Below are positions 24,110 to 36,354 of a stretch of 64,000 bases of DNA, piece by piece. Each line of letters starts with the position of its first letter. The first letter of the stretch is position 1. Location of the stretch: NCBI GenBank assembly GCA_947044365.1, contig OX345636.1, positions 4,050,001 to 4,114,000 on the forward strand. Reading direction: 5' to 3'. A model generated the notes under the pieces. The model ran no database searches. It was not told the origin of the DNA and was given only the letters and a program-made list of their open reading frames with translations. This stretch comes from Petrosia ficiformis. Its lineage: Eukaryota; Porifera; Demospongiae; Haplosclerida; Petrosiidae. The position numbers and the translations under genes are program-made.

Positions 24110-24810
24110 AGAGAGCGGTTCGAAATATCGCACAAGCATCGATCAAAGATTGCTCAGGCACACCCTCGGCGTGGTACTCGTAATTCGACACTACTGCGCG
24201 TGCTCAGTATGGAGTAGCACATGTATACAATTATGAGTAATCTTCTTTCAAGTTCCTTGTTCTTGGATTCTTTATTCTATTTGATTCTTTTAATCCAGTT
24301 AGTTGCAGTGTATTTTCTGATGAAGCATTAATTCTACAATTGAAGAGGGGTTGCAGGAAACTTCGGAATTTATAAGAGTAGAGAACCATACAGGTGAGTA
24401 ATAAAAGGTATTTTGTATAGCATTGGTATTATATTCATGCTCCTTTTATAGTGTTATTTTAATGCGTGATTATCTGTGAGTAGCAAAAAGAAATAGAAGA
24501 ACGTATGGTAAGTTATGGTTATTAATTCAGGTCTTTTCAATATTAATATAATAATCATTACTTTCAGTGTAATGAGGGTATGAGTTCCTGACCAGTACCA
24601 AGTTGGAGATTTGTGAAGTGTTGAGAGATGTTTTTTTAAACATGATATCCAGAAGAGGAATTGAATAACTTGTTTAAAGTAAACTAGTAAAGTATTCTCA
24701 ACGGGTCACATGGTAGTAATATGTATTATTACTTTCAGGTTTTCTAGCCGATGTATAGTTCCTGACCAGTGGCAGGCTACCATGCTGGATATTCGTAAAG
24801 TGGTGAGTGA
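24110..24810 (+). ncRNA. possible noncoding transcript with repeated exon-like units
   Basis: A CpG-rich patch (24110-24210) is followed by exon-like pieces with splice-like borders. One ends CATACAG before GTGAGTAA (24394). One follows TTACTTTCAG (24568 on). One (24739-24802) sits between ACTTTCAG and GTGAGTGAT. The last two share the core GTTCCTGACCAGT and the spacing to the donor. A third relative lies at 32564-32622. All contain stops in the shared frame, so a protein is unlikely. This could equally be a repeat that happens to carry splice-like motifs. Confidence 0.3.
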
Positions 24811-24899
24811 TGTTTGTTATCAAATTGATTTGTAAGCTATAACTTGTTTATAGCAACTTATTGCTTGCATGTTAAGTTTAGTGATGTGAATCAATGTAC

Positions 24900-26850
24900 C
24901 TTATGTGTCCAACTGTTCTAAAAGTATCTGGGATAATTGAAAATATTTTGGGTATCGATTGTAAGTCTGTGATATCAATAATTCCAAAAGCAAGCTTGTG
25001 ATAGCAAATTATGGATGTTCAATATGGATGTGTTAGGAAGCCTTTTTGAGAGGCGGTTCATGCATTAACCCTTCATCTGTAGTAGGTACTTATGGTTGAC
25101 ACTCCCAATCTAATTGAAATTGCGGGAGGCACTTAAAGTTGACAAATTAAAATTGAAATATTTTGGTGGAAGGCTACTATATAACTCTCACATTTTATAA
25201 GATTCAAAATTCTAACTTGTATTGTTGGAAAAAAGAGTTATTAAGCAAACCATGGATTGTCAAATTTATGCTTCATTATCAGCAGGAAGAGAGTGAGACC
25301 GGCACTTGAATCCCACAGGCAATATCCACCTCTGTACTTGCCTGCATAACCTCTGCATTTTGAATAGCAATGACTTTTAACTCACTTAGTTAGACAGAAG
25401 ACTTTCTAAGAAAGCAATAGATACCACTAACATGCTTTTTTGGCTGCAGAAAAGGAAAGTATAGTAGTCAGTGGCAACACTCATGATTATCGTCTCTTTT
25501 TCATTAGGCAAGTAGCTATGATTTTTGGACTGCTTTTAAACTAAATAAACATGTTCTTCGTGTGCTTATTTCATCCTACATTTGCAACCATCTATAAACA
25601 TAACATAGAATGATTACAAATTCATATGAAGGGTTAATAGACTTATTGCCTTAATTACTGATTTCAACCGATTGTCAATCCCTTTGAAGTTAGTGATAGT
25701 TGACTTCAGAATATCAGCTGATTTCCACCCCTTCTTTTTACATGACGATCTTTGAGAAAATGAGTACTATTTTTATCAATTTGTGAAGCTATTTTGCACT
25801 GTAAACCAACAAAATAATTTCTTGCAGATAGACTAGTATGTTTTTGCTGTCTGTGTGTGTAAATAAACTAATTATCACTAGCCATTTACTATTGATATTG
25901 AGCACTGCAGTTTACTACAACATCTGGTAGAACATTTACAAGTTTTACCACATAAAGGAGTAAACTATATCAACTGCTGAATCCCTAAAAAAAGAAATAT
26001 TAGTACTGTATGATTATAGTAGTGTACAGATTAGGCTGCATCGCCATAGTAACTAGCTGTAGTGATCCAGAGGTATACTTATTAATCACTTTAAATGCAT
26101 TAATACAAAAACTATGTTATATATACAAACAAGCAAAAGATGTAATTATAAAAAACAACAGCTTATACAAGAAGAACTTGTCCTATGACATCCAGGAAAG
26201 GTAAATCCAGTTTCTTCTGTTACATAGTTGGGTGTTGAAGGTTTTGTTTACGATAAGGCAGACTTGAACAGAGATTGATTGGTAAGACTCTAATATATTG
26301 ATGGTACAATTTTGGAACACAGTTACACAGGTCCAGATTGACCTAGTGTTGCACATGGTACTCCAGAGTTCACAGGACACAACTGAGTCATCCTTCATTT
26401 CATTGGTATTTACCCTCATCCTTTAGCCCGTGAATACTCTTCAAAATATGATTTCTCTGAAGGACTAATCAAAATTTAAGATATGGCTTCATCTTGGTCT
26501 GGATCATGACATTCATACTCTTGAAGTACTTCTAATGATCAATGCCCTGTTCGTTGCTGAATAATAGCTTTGGGAACACTAGCACGAAATAATTCAATAG
26601 TACTATGGTTAGTAAAGTTGCCTTCTAAACCAGCATCAATGCACATACTCTTAAAACCAGATGTCACTATTCGTACTTTTTCCACAAATTTAGAACCAAC
26701 TATCCTCCTGAATCATTTCTGATGGGACCTTTGGAATATGTAGGTCCAATAATCTGACATGATATCAAGCTGAAGTTGGGTCAGCTGTTATTGTTCCAGA
26801 CTTGTTCTCTTTTAACTAAGCCACCTGGATTATGTTTAGCCCAAAATGAT
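24900..26850. other. intergenic with diverged repeats
   Basis: Segments at about 25050-25320 resemble 50510-50890 (shared TTAACCCTTC, CTCTCACATTTTATAAG-like and TCACTATCAGCAGG-like words). No gene is seen. Confidence 0.5.
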
Positions 26851-26856
26851 ATTTAC

Positions 26857-27118
26857 TGGTGGTATATACCAGCATAGTCTCCAGACTTAAATCCGATTGA
26901 AAATCTTTGGCACGTGTTAAAGGAGTTTATTTGGAGAGAGGTGAAGCCCAAGAAAACGAACAAGCTAGTGGATAGGGTAAAATGTTTTGGGGGGACAGTA
27001 GACTTGGCAAAGTGTAGAAAATACATCAGACGTATACATAAAGGTATTACTTAAAGTAATCGAGCTGGAAGGTGTTGATTTTTTGGTTCAGATATTTTCT
27101 TATTTTAAATGACTTTTT
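26857..27118 (+). pseudogene. Tc1-like transposase C-terminal fragment
   Basis: The plus strand reads WWYIPA, a TAG stop, then SPDLNPIENLWHVLKEFIWR, EVKPKKTNKLVD and DLAKCRKYIRRI. This is the third catalytic block of Tc1 transposases (D-x-NPIENLW) plus the C-terminal tail. A frameshift near 27048 leads into VIELEGVD, which matches the tail of the transposase at 46803-48098. The first two catalytic aspartates are not present, so this is a relic of the same family. Confidence 0.85.
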
Positions 27119-27937
27119 TCAAACCACAATTACAAATGAATACCGTCGGGACGGGACCCTCGCCTATGTGGCAAGGTAATACAAACTATAATTTCGAAAT
27201 ATAATATGCCAAAAGATTATAATTATCATTGCTCGTTTGTATGGTCATATAATAATGAGAATGTTTACTTCAGATTGTTTAGTTTGTGTATAAAACATAT
27301 TAAGTTATAAAACCGTACTGGCATGTTAGTTTTTATAATAATATTATAATAGATATAGATATATATATATAATATATATATATATATAAATTATATAAAC
27401 TAACATGTCACTACTTATTACTTAGTATGATTATACTAGTCTCTTCCTTGTCTATACTATAAGTCTTACATTTTAGTCTCTGTATTATCTGAAAGAAGAA
27501 AGAAAGATCCTCAATTCGTCTTGTGAAATATTCCACAAAGACAGCATAGACAGGTCCTCAAAACTGCTGACGTTCGAGTAACGTGCACAGCACATGACTT
27601 GAAATTGAAATAGGCGGAGTTTGAAAGTAATGGAGAATGCTTGGAGCCAGTACTCGATGTTGTAGCAACCACTACCCAAATTTTGTTTGCTTTTATGTAG
27701 TGCTTTGCTAGCGATAGTCATGATACAGGAGTAGTTATGTTTTGATGTGTCCAGATGCCTCCACGAGTCTTCTCAAGTCTGGAAACAGTAATCGTGAGTT
27801 ATAAACATTGTGATAACTTTATAACCGAAAGGTTTAAGAAGAATTCCTACGTTATTTTTTTTCCTTGTATAATTTGAAGTCTACCAGTACCTCTTTTGAA
27901 ATGTCAATGTTTTTATTTTTCCAGAAAAATTGCTAAC

Positions 27938-27981
27938 ACACACACAGACACACAGACACACAGACACACAGACACACAGAC
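27938..27981. repeat. (ACACAG/ACAC)n microsatellite
   Basis: Repeated CACACAGA units, 44 bp, followed by a GC-richer stretch (CCTACGCTACGCGGCGAGGG). Confidence 0.85.
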
Positions 27982-28347
27982 AAAACGATTACCGTACCCT
28001 TCCGCCTACGCTACGCGGCGAGGGTAAATATCCATCTAGAGGCTATAGAGCTTAAAGTGTTAAGTGTGTTTGATGTTTACAGCTAGAGCTTGGTGTTATA
28101 TTCTCGATAATATACAATTTGAACGGTATATAACTACAACAACAATAACTAGAACTACAAATACAACTGGAAATGAACATACAAAACACACTATTATATA
28201 CCCAATCGAATCCATATAAATAATAATAATAAGTCCATAGTTCAAAGTTCACATTATACATTACACTTGGCAATATCAAATGTTGTGGTAACGATTAATT
28301 GTCAAGTATTTAATTGCGATTATACAATTAATTGTGATTTGTTTTAC

Positions 28348-28485
28348 TCAAACAAGAACTATAATGTATTGCAAGTTTTTTGCAAGAAATACCAGTTCAT
28401 TGACTGTGTGTGGTTTCATGCATGATCGTTTTTTTGTCACAATGTTTCCGCCGTGGCTGAAAATGCGTTCTGATGATACGCTTGC
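28348..28485 (-). pseudogene. hAT transposase C-terminal dimerisation fragment
   Basis: On the minus strand 28485 to 28348 reads open to a TGA: ASVSSERIFSHGGNIVTKKR, then MKPHTVNELVFLAKNLQY. S-x-x-S-E-R-x-F-S-x-x-G-N-I-V-T-K-K-R is the hallmark of the hAT dimerisation region, so recognition is strong. Nothing resembling the rest of a hAT transposase was found upstream, so it is a fragment. It may be related to the hAT-type MITEs at 20084, 33855 and 35978. Confidence 0.85.
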
Positions 28486-29211
28486 ATGTGCATACATGTA
28501 CACCATGTATGTGCTTACAATGTACATAATGATACTGTAATGAATGCATACACTTTGATAATTTACACTATTTATACTGTATACAGGTATATTATGTACT
28601 TTGTGTACACACTGTGCAAATCAACCAAAGGACATTGTATTACTGATGATACACCTAAGCTATACCATTGACTAATTGTTAATAATTGTCCAACGATTAT
28701 TAATTGTCCACAATAATTTAAAATTGCAATACAATATAATAAGATAATTGAATTAATTGTCATATTGCTAAGCACTATTTACAGCTTTACTCACTATTTT
28801 CAGATTATCTTGTGTAAGTCAAATTTCAATCTATTTATTCCCATTACTTCATTATTGAGTTAGTTATAGTCATGTCATCTCTAACAGAAGAGGATCTACA
28901 TTGTAAGAAATAAATTTACCAGAATCTGAAATGCAATTTTAATTATTCAAATTCATCTCAAATATCAGTCTCGTCAATCTTGCTGCAAAACTCTTGATCT
29001 TTATCACTTGTATCTTTTTCCAACTCATGTGTTAACCTCTCTATCTTCAATTATGTTATCTATTATGCCATGGGCACGGTCAGTTATAGTAATTATGGAA
29101 CCAATCACTTGTGTTTGAAAGGAAAAGTATATATAATCTATAATTACGTAAATGGACATTATAATGACGTACATTTCTTCTGTTTTTCACTTGGCTGATT
29201 ATTTTCAATGC

Positions 29212-29600
29212 TACACACTCTTTTTATTACTAACAGATTTCTTCTTTTTGCCATCTTTGTTTTCTTTGTTTTCCGTGCCTTCAACATCCTTCTTCTTTCC
29301 TATTAATCAATAATCATAACAACTAGATGTTACTATAAACTATTTTTAAATATTATTCATACCATCGTCTGCTTTCATGTTTGAAATATTTTTGCTCTAA
29401 TTTTTCTAATTCATTTTTCTCCCCTGAGAAATAACACTTTCAAAATAAGAATTCCCCTTATATTATAATACTATATATTATAATATACACACATTGCCAC
29501 TGCTCACCTATTTTAATAATTTTTCCATCATAAATCTCTTTTTTACACAATTCTCACTTCGCTAACTTCACTTTGTTTGACATCATACTGTCTTCACAAA
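29212..29600 (-). other. possible Lys/Glu-rich small exons, minus strand
   Basis: Three exon-like runs with splice-like borders: one around 29510-29590 reading ELCKKEIYDGKIIKI before GTGAGC; one around 29356-29426 after TTTCTCAG reading GEKNELEKLEQKYFKHESRR before GTATGA; one from about 29302 after TTAATAG reading KKKDVEGTENKENKDGKKKK to a TAG. The first has an in-frame TGA just upstream, and the phase of the last junction does not close cleanly. It may be a decayed or mis-modelled gene; no family is recognised. Confidence 0.3.
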
Positions 29601-30448
29601 CAATGGATTATACAGAAAAGATAAGTAAATGTTATGTATGCAATTATTAATAGTCCAATGTCTGCAATTATTAATAGTTTTCTTTTCCTATATGTCTTTG
29701 TCTTTTAACCCTCCATCCCATTTCATTTCTCTGATGTCTCTCTTCATAATGGGATCGAAGGGGAAATTCCACTATACAAGCTCTCCTTATTGTATCTGTT
29801 TTCGTTTCGTCGAGTTTATTTTCATTACGCTTCCCTCGGAAATTTGACACCAAAACCTCTTCTCTAAATATTTTTGTAGCAAGTCTACCAGCCAGATTTG
29901 TTTTCTGGACCGACATCCCACCATTGCAGATCGCAATATCTTTGGTGTAAGTTGGAAGGGTGAGACAGGATTGATAGTATAGTTACTAACAGGGTTTATG
30001 GTATGGTTGATATCAGGGTTGATATCAAGGTTAATAGAAAGGACAACATCAGGAGATTTGACATGACTGTAACCTATATGTTATATTTACATAAACTGTT
30101 CTCTTGATATCCCTGCTTCCTCTTCTATTTCTATATCATAATTTAATATTATTAACTTTTAATTGATAACACTTCCAAAATGTAAAATCTCATAAAAAAA
30201 GGACATTGTACAACTTCCTTATTATCACTACCTCAAAACCACAAACAATTAACATGCCCACGAGCAATGTGCATTCACTATAAACATCCATCCTCCAACA
30301 AAATTACATTAGTTATTGTGTCTGGTACTGTACATGTATATAGTAATTGTTTTCATTTGTTTGATTTGGAACCATCTGGTCTTACTACAAAGATGATGGT
30401 GGATTTTCACATTTTGTATCATTTATTTATCACTTATTATTTTCTAAA

Positions 30449-30821
30449 TGTGACCGAATTTGCGAAAATCAGGCTTATGGGATAATTATTAATTTTGAGA
30501 TACAAGTGAAAATAGTCAGTTATGGCTTTCTTGGGTGATTACTGTTTAGAGACATCCCTGTGCTTCGCTAGCCACTCCTAAAAAGGTTTTTAGTCATTAC
30601 GTTTAATGACTAAATAATTGATTTAATTGCGTTTTTCTCAAAATGAAGGATTTGTGACTACAACGGTTTAATCCCCCCCCCCCCCCCCCCCACTGCAGCT
30701 TTGTCTGATTGGGATGTATCATATATCATTCTGGAGCTAATTGAATACTCTATTCAGGTAATACAAAAAATCAATTTTTAAATTTTATCCCATAAGCCTG
30801 ATTTTCGCAAATTCGGTCACA
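30449..30821. mobile_element. MITE with perfect 37-bp terminal inverted repeats
   Basis: The left end (30449-30485) starts TGTGACCGAATTTGCGAAAA and continues through TCAGGCTTATGGGATAA; the right end (30785-30821) is its exact inverse. The interior is non-coding and holds a run of about 18 C (30673-30690). Identical ends imply recent activity. No clear target duplication; its TGTGACC start resembles the element at 4418. Confidence 0.88.
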
Positions 30822-30901
30822 AATATAAGTATTTAGCAACGATTGAAAGTTGGGCGTCTACAGAACATTGTGGTACTAGTTTTTATTGACATATACAACA
30901 A

Positions 30902-30974
30902 GGGGAATTAGCTCAAATGGTAGAGCGCTCGCTTAGCATGCGAGAGGTACTGGGATCAATGCCCAGATTCTCCA
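30902..30974 (+). tRNA. tRNA-Ala (AGC)
   Basis: A 73-nt cloverleaf. Acceptor GGGGAAT pairs with ATTCTCC (one G-U). D-arm GCTC/GAGC. Anticodon stem CTCGC/GCGAG around loop TTAGCAT, anticodon AGC. T-stem CTGGG/CCCAG with loop ATCAATG, discriminator A. It closely resembles the animal tRNA-Ala form from memory. The internal promoter B-box is GGATCAATGCC. No intron. A T-run just downstream (about 30986-30998) can serve as the Pol III terminator. Confidence 0.92.
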
Positions 30975-31533
30975 TATTTAAAAAAAATTTTTTTTTTCAG
31001 TGCTTTTTCGAATGTAGTCTACTCACCGTTACTCTGTCGAAATCCAAAAATGGAACTGGATACCTGTTGGCAAGGCAAGGCACAAGTACTTCTCCACATT
31101 CATTTGCCTCTTTAACTCAAGCGTTAAAAATTCACAAAGCCCACTCAATAGACTTCTCAGTTTTCATTTGAGCAGTTCATACATTCAAAGATTTCTCACT
31201 TGCAGGAGCAGCAAATCGTTTCTTTTTAGCGGTATTTTCAATTTCATTCCCACTACAAATGCCTACATCTATATTTGTACCCATTTGTGTTGTGCTTTCC
31301 AATATAGAAGTAGCAAATGAAACAAGGAAATGTAGTGGGTCATCTATATTATTACTACAAAAGTTATTACTGATTCATTATTTTGGCAGTAGAAACTGTT
31401 TCTACCACTGAATAATCTCGATATACCATTTTCATTACACATTAGACCATGAATACAGTTACATTAATGACCATTAATATAATAGTATTTATATAAACAA
31501 GTGGGTGATAATCATGAGCAAGGAGTCTAAATG

Positions 31534-31616
31534 TGTTAAACCCCATGTAAATGCTGACTATTCACTCCTCCGCTTCACCTGAGAGTGAATACACTAAACG
31601 TAAATGAGGTTTAACA
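31534..31616. repeat. imperfect hairpin of about 83 bp
   Basis: The arms TGTTAAACCCCAT...TATTCACTC and GAGTGAATACA...ATGAGGTTTAACA are inverse with a few mismatches around the loop CTCCGCTTCACCTGA. Non-coding. Confidence 0.75.
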
Positions 31617-32171
31617 TATATGTAACATGAATGTAAGAAACATGAATTTTGTGTGTGATTGCAGCATCAATTAATTAATAAATCCCAAAAATGCATTATG
31701 AGTATTTGTTATAACATCACCATAGCATTCGTTTAGAGGTGCTCACAATAATTGGAACCATTGGTGAAGCTTGACTTTATAATTATGATCTTTGTAGCTA
31801 AACCCTTATGTGCTGAAAGCCACATGTTCACTAATTGTGCTTTCAACTTCTACATGATTTGATCAGTTGATAAATGTTCCAAAATTGAAGCTACAAACTG
31901 TATATGGCTACACAATTCCAAATAATTTATGTATGTGCTTTGTATGCCATGGTATTCATCATGTGACATACAGTGGGGGAGATGGGTGGGATATCCCCCC
32001 TAACTCAAGTCCCCCTCCCCCCTTCTGTGGCCCCAGAATCCACCAGAAGCAATCTCAGAGCGCCTGAATTTAAAACATTTCCATGGGGAGGAGCAGTGTG
32101 CATAACATGATCAATTCATTCCCCTCTCTAATAAAAAATCCTGGATGAAACCCTACAATGTATATATATAA

Positions 32172-32328
32172 TATATAGTATGCTATCTGGTCCTATATAC
32201 AAAATATAGGACCTGAGTTTGTGTTCGAGGATATGATATAGCCTGAGCCTGCGAGGGCTATATCACATCCGAGGACACAAAACAAGGGTCCTATATGCAT
32301 TATATAGGACCTAATAGCATACTATATA
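32172..32328. mobile_element. fold-back MITE, about 157 bp
   Basis: Nested inverse segments: ATAGTATGCTAT against AATAGCATACTAT, GGTCCTATATA against TATATAGGACC, and GATATAGCC against GGCTATATC around a GC-rich loop. Almost the whole element folds. TA-rich flanks prevent calling a target duplication. Confidence 0.75.
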
Positions 32329-32343
32329 CAATATTTTGTATGA

Positions 32344-32430
32344 TGGTGACATCTCCTGCATAGTGTGCACATGGAAGGTCTATATACAATAAATAGAACT
32401 CACCACATCAAAGGGATGATGTCACATTAT
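32344..32430. repeat. segment shared with the Tc1 intron at 47373-47490
   Basis: Both places carry AGGTCTATAT, then CTCACCACATCAAAGGG within a short distance, then an AT-rich run. A small dispersed repeat; its presence in the transposase intron may explain part of that intron. Confidence 0.5.
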
Positions 32431-33004
32431 ACTATATAATTATATATAATTATATATATATATATACATGTATATATGTGTACATGTATGCTCTTTTTTA
32501 TAGTGTTATTTAATGCGTAATTATCTGTGAATAATGAGAAGTGGAATTAAAATAGTACTTTCGTGGTTTCTAGCTGACGTATATTTCCTGACCAGTACCA
32601 AGCTGGAGATTACTTGTAAATTGGTGAGTGATATTTGTTTGTTATCAATTGATTTGTAAGGCCTAATGTACATGTAGTTAAATCAACTTTCTGCTTTTGT
32701 ATTTAATAAATTTGTTTTACTATTCGAGTAACTTTTTACACAAATGGCTCAGATTTTGTGAAGCAGTGTTTTGTATCATAGATAATAAAGTAAAGGGATT
32801 GGAAACGCGTCATGGCCATGGCTTGTTTTAGTACAATTTCTATTGCCTGCCTAGAGACCAGGCTACTTGTTATTTCGCACATTGCGGTCAAAAGGAAGAG
32901 GAAGCTTAGACTAAAAAGACTATTTCTATACACAATTGGAGGGTAAGCAATGAATTGGCAGTATTTGAAGGTGTGCACAGCTTCTTTCATCCAATAGTAT
33001 TGAA

Positions 33005-33560
33005 AATTTACTGAAATGTCGTACTATAACGTTCATACTCTCCTGTTTTACACTGCAGTTGTCCACAAATTTCCTGTTCCTCGAAAACTAATAAATGAAA
33101 CTGTTAATAGTCAAAACATGTTATAGTACTATACATGGGACATGAAACAAATCAAGTTTGGAACTTCCAGTACAAATAGTAATCTCTCTACTTGTCGAAA
33201 TTTGCTCGAATGGTACCTAGATCGGCTGTACCTGTAATTTTCACAGCAATAGCCTAAATGGTGATTTAGACCCATTACATAATAGCAGAATGATTGGGTC
33301 ATGAGACAAACCACAAGTACAGCATTAAAACATTAGCTACTAACTCAACTTTACTTACTGCATTTTCTATACTTATTCATCGATTTGCCATTTTCAATAA
33401 CATTTCAAAATAATTATCTAATTATGTGTATAATAGATATAATACGGCCCCAAGTAGCATATTTCACCAGCGAACGCCCGTTTCCAATCCTTTTACTTTA
33501 TTATCTATGTTTCTATTCTGTCATTTTGTACTGGAGCACAACCAAATTTGTTTTGCAGGA
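33005..33560. repeat. low-copy repeat, partner 52800-53180
   Basis: In the same order in both: TACTATAACGTTCATAC / TACTATCACGTTCATAC, TACCTGTAATTTTCACA, TAGACCCA, GATATAATACGGCCCCAAGT / GATATAATATGGCCCAAAGT, and CTTTATTATCTA. Diverged, with indels. No coding signal. Confidence 0.7.
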
Positions 33561-33854
33561 AGACTAAGTTTACTCATGCATGACAAATTTTCCTGTGTTC
33601 CTGTGTTAACTGCTGAGAATATATGTAGTTAAACATCCACTTGGAAATATCCTCACTACTTCCATCTAACCTGCCCTTAATAATTATAATAACAAGATGT
33701 ACATACCCAGCAAACTGCATAATTCAAATATACACATGTACCTTTGCCAAGCCAAAACTATCTATTCTTATGATTTTTGTCTACTTCAGCTTTCATCAGA
33801 TACTTCTCTTCCTTTTGATCTACTTTGTCTTTCAGCATTTCCCACATTTTGAAG

Positions 33855-34214
33855 CAGGGTTCTCGCCAGAATTTTCAAATAGAAGGGTGCAAAATAATTA
33901 AATTAATATTCATTATAGATTATTCATGAATTATTAATTATACGTAGCCACACCCATCGCATACATGTGTATAAGAATGCCTCCTAAAAAGAAGGCAAAG
34001 ACTTTAGCAGGTCAGTTCTCTTCCTTGTTACCAGTTATCAGCATTATCATTATTATATTATCACCATCATAATTATTATCATTATCTCAGTATCATTATT
34101 AGATTTCTTTATAAAAGAAATTTAATAAAGAAGGGTGCAAAATTAATTATGGGTGATGCTAGCAGGTAATAGAAGGGTGCAGTACCCTACTATAGGAGCC
34201 TAGTGAGAACCCTG
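33855..34214 (+). mobile_element. hAT-type MITE with 8-bp target duplication and a vestigial first exon
   Basis: The ends are CAGGGTTCTCGCCAG and the inverse of CAGGGTTCTCACTAG, flanked by a perfect 8-bp repeat TTTTGAAG (33847-33854 and 34215-34222). CAGGG ends with 8-bp duplications are classic hAT. Inside, an ATG at 33977 opens MPPKKKAKTLAG, followed directly by a GT donor-like GTCAGT. This looks like the first, nuclear-localisation-like exon of the parent transposase left in an internally deleted copy (inference). Confidence 0.9.
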
Positions 34215-35229
34215 TTTTGAAGGAAATCTTTCTCTCTTTTCTGAGAATCATCATTACTTCAATCACGTGTTATGAAATGAATTATTAGGGGAGTGAATGC
34301 TGGAAAATGGTGGACTATCCTAAACAGAAGCAGAGCGACATGTTTAGAAAATGTGTAAACTATTAGGCGTTTTTTTTTGAATCACAGACAGACAGAAGCA
34401 ATTGTTTAACCCCTTACACAGCATATTGCAAGGGATAAAAATGTTAATAAGCCTTGTTGAGTATAATCTCTTGAATGTGTGTAAGCGCTGATCAAGAAGT
34501 GGGTCACATACATCACTAAATGAGATGTAAAATACAAATATTTACTCTAATAACAAATACAGTGAAATACTGAATGTAACTGTGCCTGATCATTAATTCT
34601 ATTATTCTCGGACCAAGGGTCTTAAAACGGCGTCTTGGGTTCACCTCTTTTGTCTTGGGTGCACTAGCTAACATGCTAAACAGGGTGGAAAATAATTATA
34701 GTCAAGTGACTCTGTGTGATGATTCTATTTGGATATGTAATACATTATGCAAGACTATACCATTGTTGATTAACTACTCTGCATGTATAACTCAATACGA
34801 GCCACTTTAAAGCTTCACTATGGTGTCCGACCAAAGTTGGTAATGGTCTGACATACATGTAATGTCAGATGGTAGACCAAAACTTATATTTGTCTCTGAA
34901 TAACGAATATTTGCAAAGTACAAACTTACAATTATTATATTTATTTTTCCACATTTATTTCTACTCAAGTGTTCAACAGAATTAACATGCATCTCAAGTG
35001 GTTTGTCTATATAGTAAAATCGATTGTCCATTCAGGGGTTTTAACATCCATGTACAGGAACGAGTCTTTCATCTCTGATTTCATTCTCTTGAATGTGTTT
35101 TATTTCTTCTCAGTATTTAATACTCAATACTATGATGACATACCTAATGTCTATCTGGCACTGTCTAGTTTATATAGTTCTACAAATTTGATGATTTGAT
35201 GTCACAATTAATATACTGCAGAATCAGAG

Positions 35230-35452
35230 TTTTGAAGCTTGGGCCAAATTGGCTCAAAAATGGTTAGTGTGTGCGCCATTGAGAATACATCTTGAGCCAA
35301 TTAACTAAGAGTTAATGCTGTTAGTGATAATATAATCATAATTAACTGCGCCACTGGCCCAAAGAAAGAACTGTGCAGTGCCAAATAAGAAGCTCTTTGG
35401 GCCAATGGTGCACCATATGAGCTTATCAAAAACACTGTGCAGAATCAATTTA
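35230..35452. repeat. dispersed repeat of about 220 bp, copy 1 (partner 49272-49482)
   Basis: Both copies carry GGGCCAAATTGGCTCAA (or one-base variants), AATACATCTTGAGCCAATTA, ACAATATAATCATAATTAAC (one base differs), and AAATAAGAAGCTCTTTGG. By eye the copies are about 85% identical. Internal GGCTCAA/TTGAGCC and GGGCCAA/TTGGGCC inversions suggest a MITE. Confidence 0.8.
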
Positions 35453-35977
35453 CATGTATCACAAAACTCATAAGCAATTACTGATTAATCATGAAATTCC
35501 TGTTGCTTCGTATTAAATCAAAATGATTATAGGAATAGTTTTTAACTAACTGCTCAGCATGGTTTCACCAGCAATTTGACTCCTACAATATTCCTGAACA
35601 CACTTCCAAGCACATTTTAACTTTTGATCTCGGTTCAATATCCTTCTCTTGTGTTAAAACCACATTTGAACTGTTCTTTTGTTCAATCGACGTCAGTTAG
35701 CTATTTTATACACTTCTTGAATAGTTGGTTTACTTTTTTTGTTGTGATTGTAAAAAAAGTCAATTCAATTATTCTGTAGAAGCTACATAGTCCATTGAAG
35801 GGGTAATAATGGAGTCTGTGTATTTGGTACAAAGTTACTGTCAAATTTTGTTTGGCTATATACCAACGATTCCTGTCTTGTCACTCAAATAGCAATCTTA
35901 TGCACCGATTCATAGAAATTGATGGGTGACTGCTGTTATTAGATACCTAAATGTATTTTATTATAAGATATAATTAT

Positions 35978-36041
35978 TAGGGATGTGCAATACAACTAAA
36001 TATCGATATTTCGATATATCGATACGTATCGCACATCACTA
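35978..36041. mobile_element. very short (64 bp) hAT-type element with 8-bp target duplication
   Basis: Ends TAGGGATGTGC and GCACATCACTA, flanked by the perfect 8-bp repeat ATAATTAT (35970-35977 and 36042-36049). The interior is dominated by palindromic TATCGATA words. The AT-rich duplication could be chance, but ends and spacing together fit hAT. Confidence 0.7.
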
Positions 36042-36354
36042 ATAATTATGTTGTGTTATGAAATGTCAGTCTACAGGCATGTGTGGGTGGAGGCTGATAT
36101 CAGAAATATTTATTCCCTTGACCCTAAATCTAATCGCATATGGAAGCTGTTTTACGCATTTATTTTCTATTGAAACACAAATGATGTCTAAATCAATTCA
36201 ATGATTAATTGAATGGGTTAATGCAAAAGGGGCCTATCCCACATTTAATAACTTTTGAGAAAAATCAATTTTAATAAACCAACTCAATTAATAAACCAAA
36301 TTAGATCAAAACGTGTTTACTCAGCAAATTTCAGACAAAAAAATGTTTGATTAA

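Noticed and set aside
27120..28030. Transposon bounded by GC-rich CCCTCGCC/GGCGAGGG ends
   Set aside because: The two ends match over only 8-10 bp and I see no target duplication or coding content supporting one element.
29671..29916. Basic 81-codon minus-strand open stretch (RNENKLDETKTDTIRR)
   Set aside because: Charged and not AT-driven, so I considered it an exon, but I found no family resemblance and no good splice borders linking it to 29212-29600.
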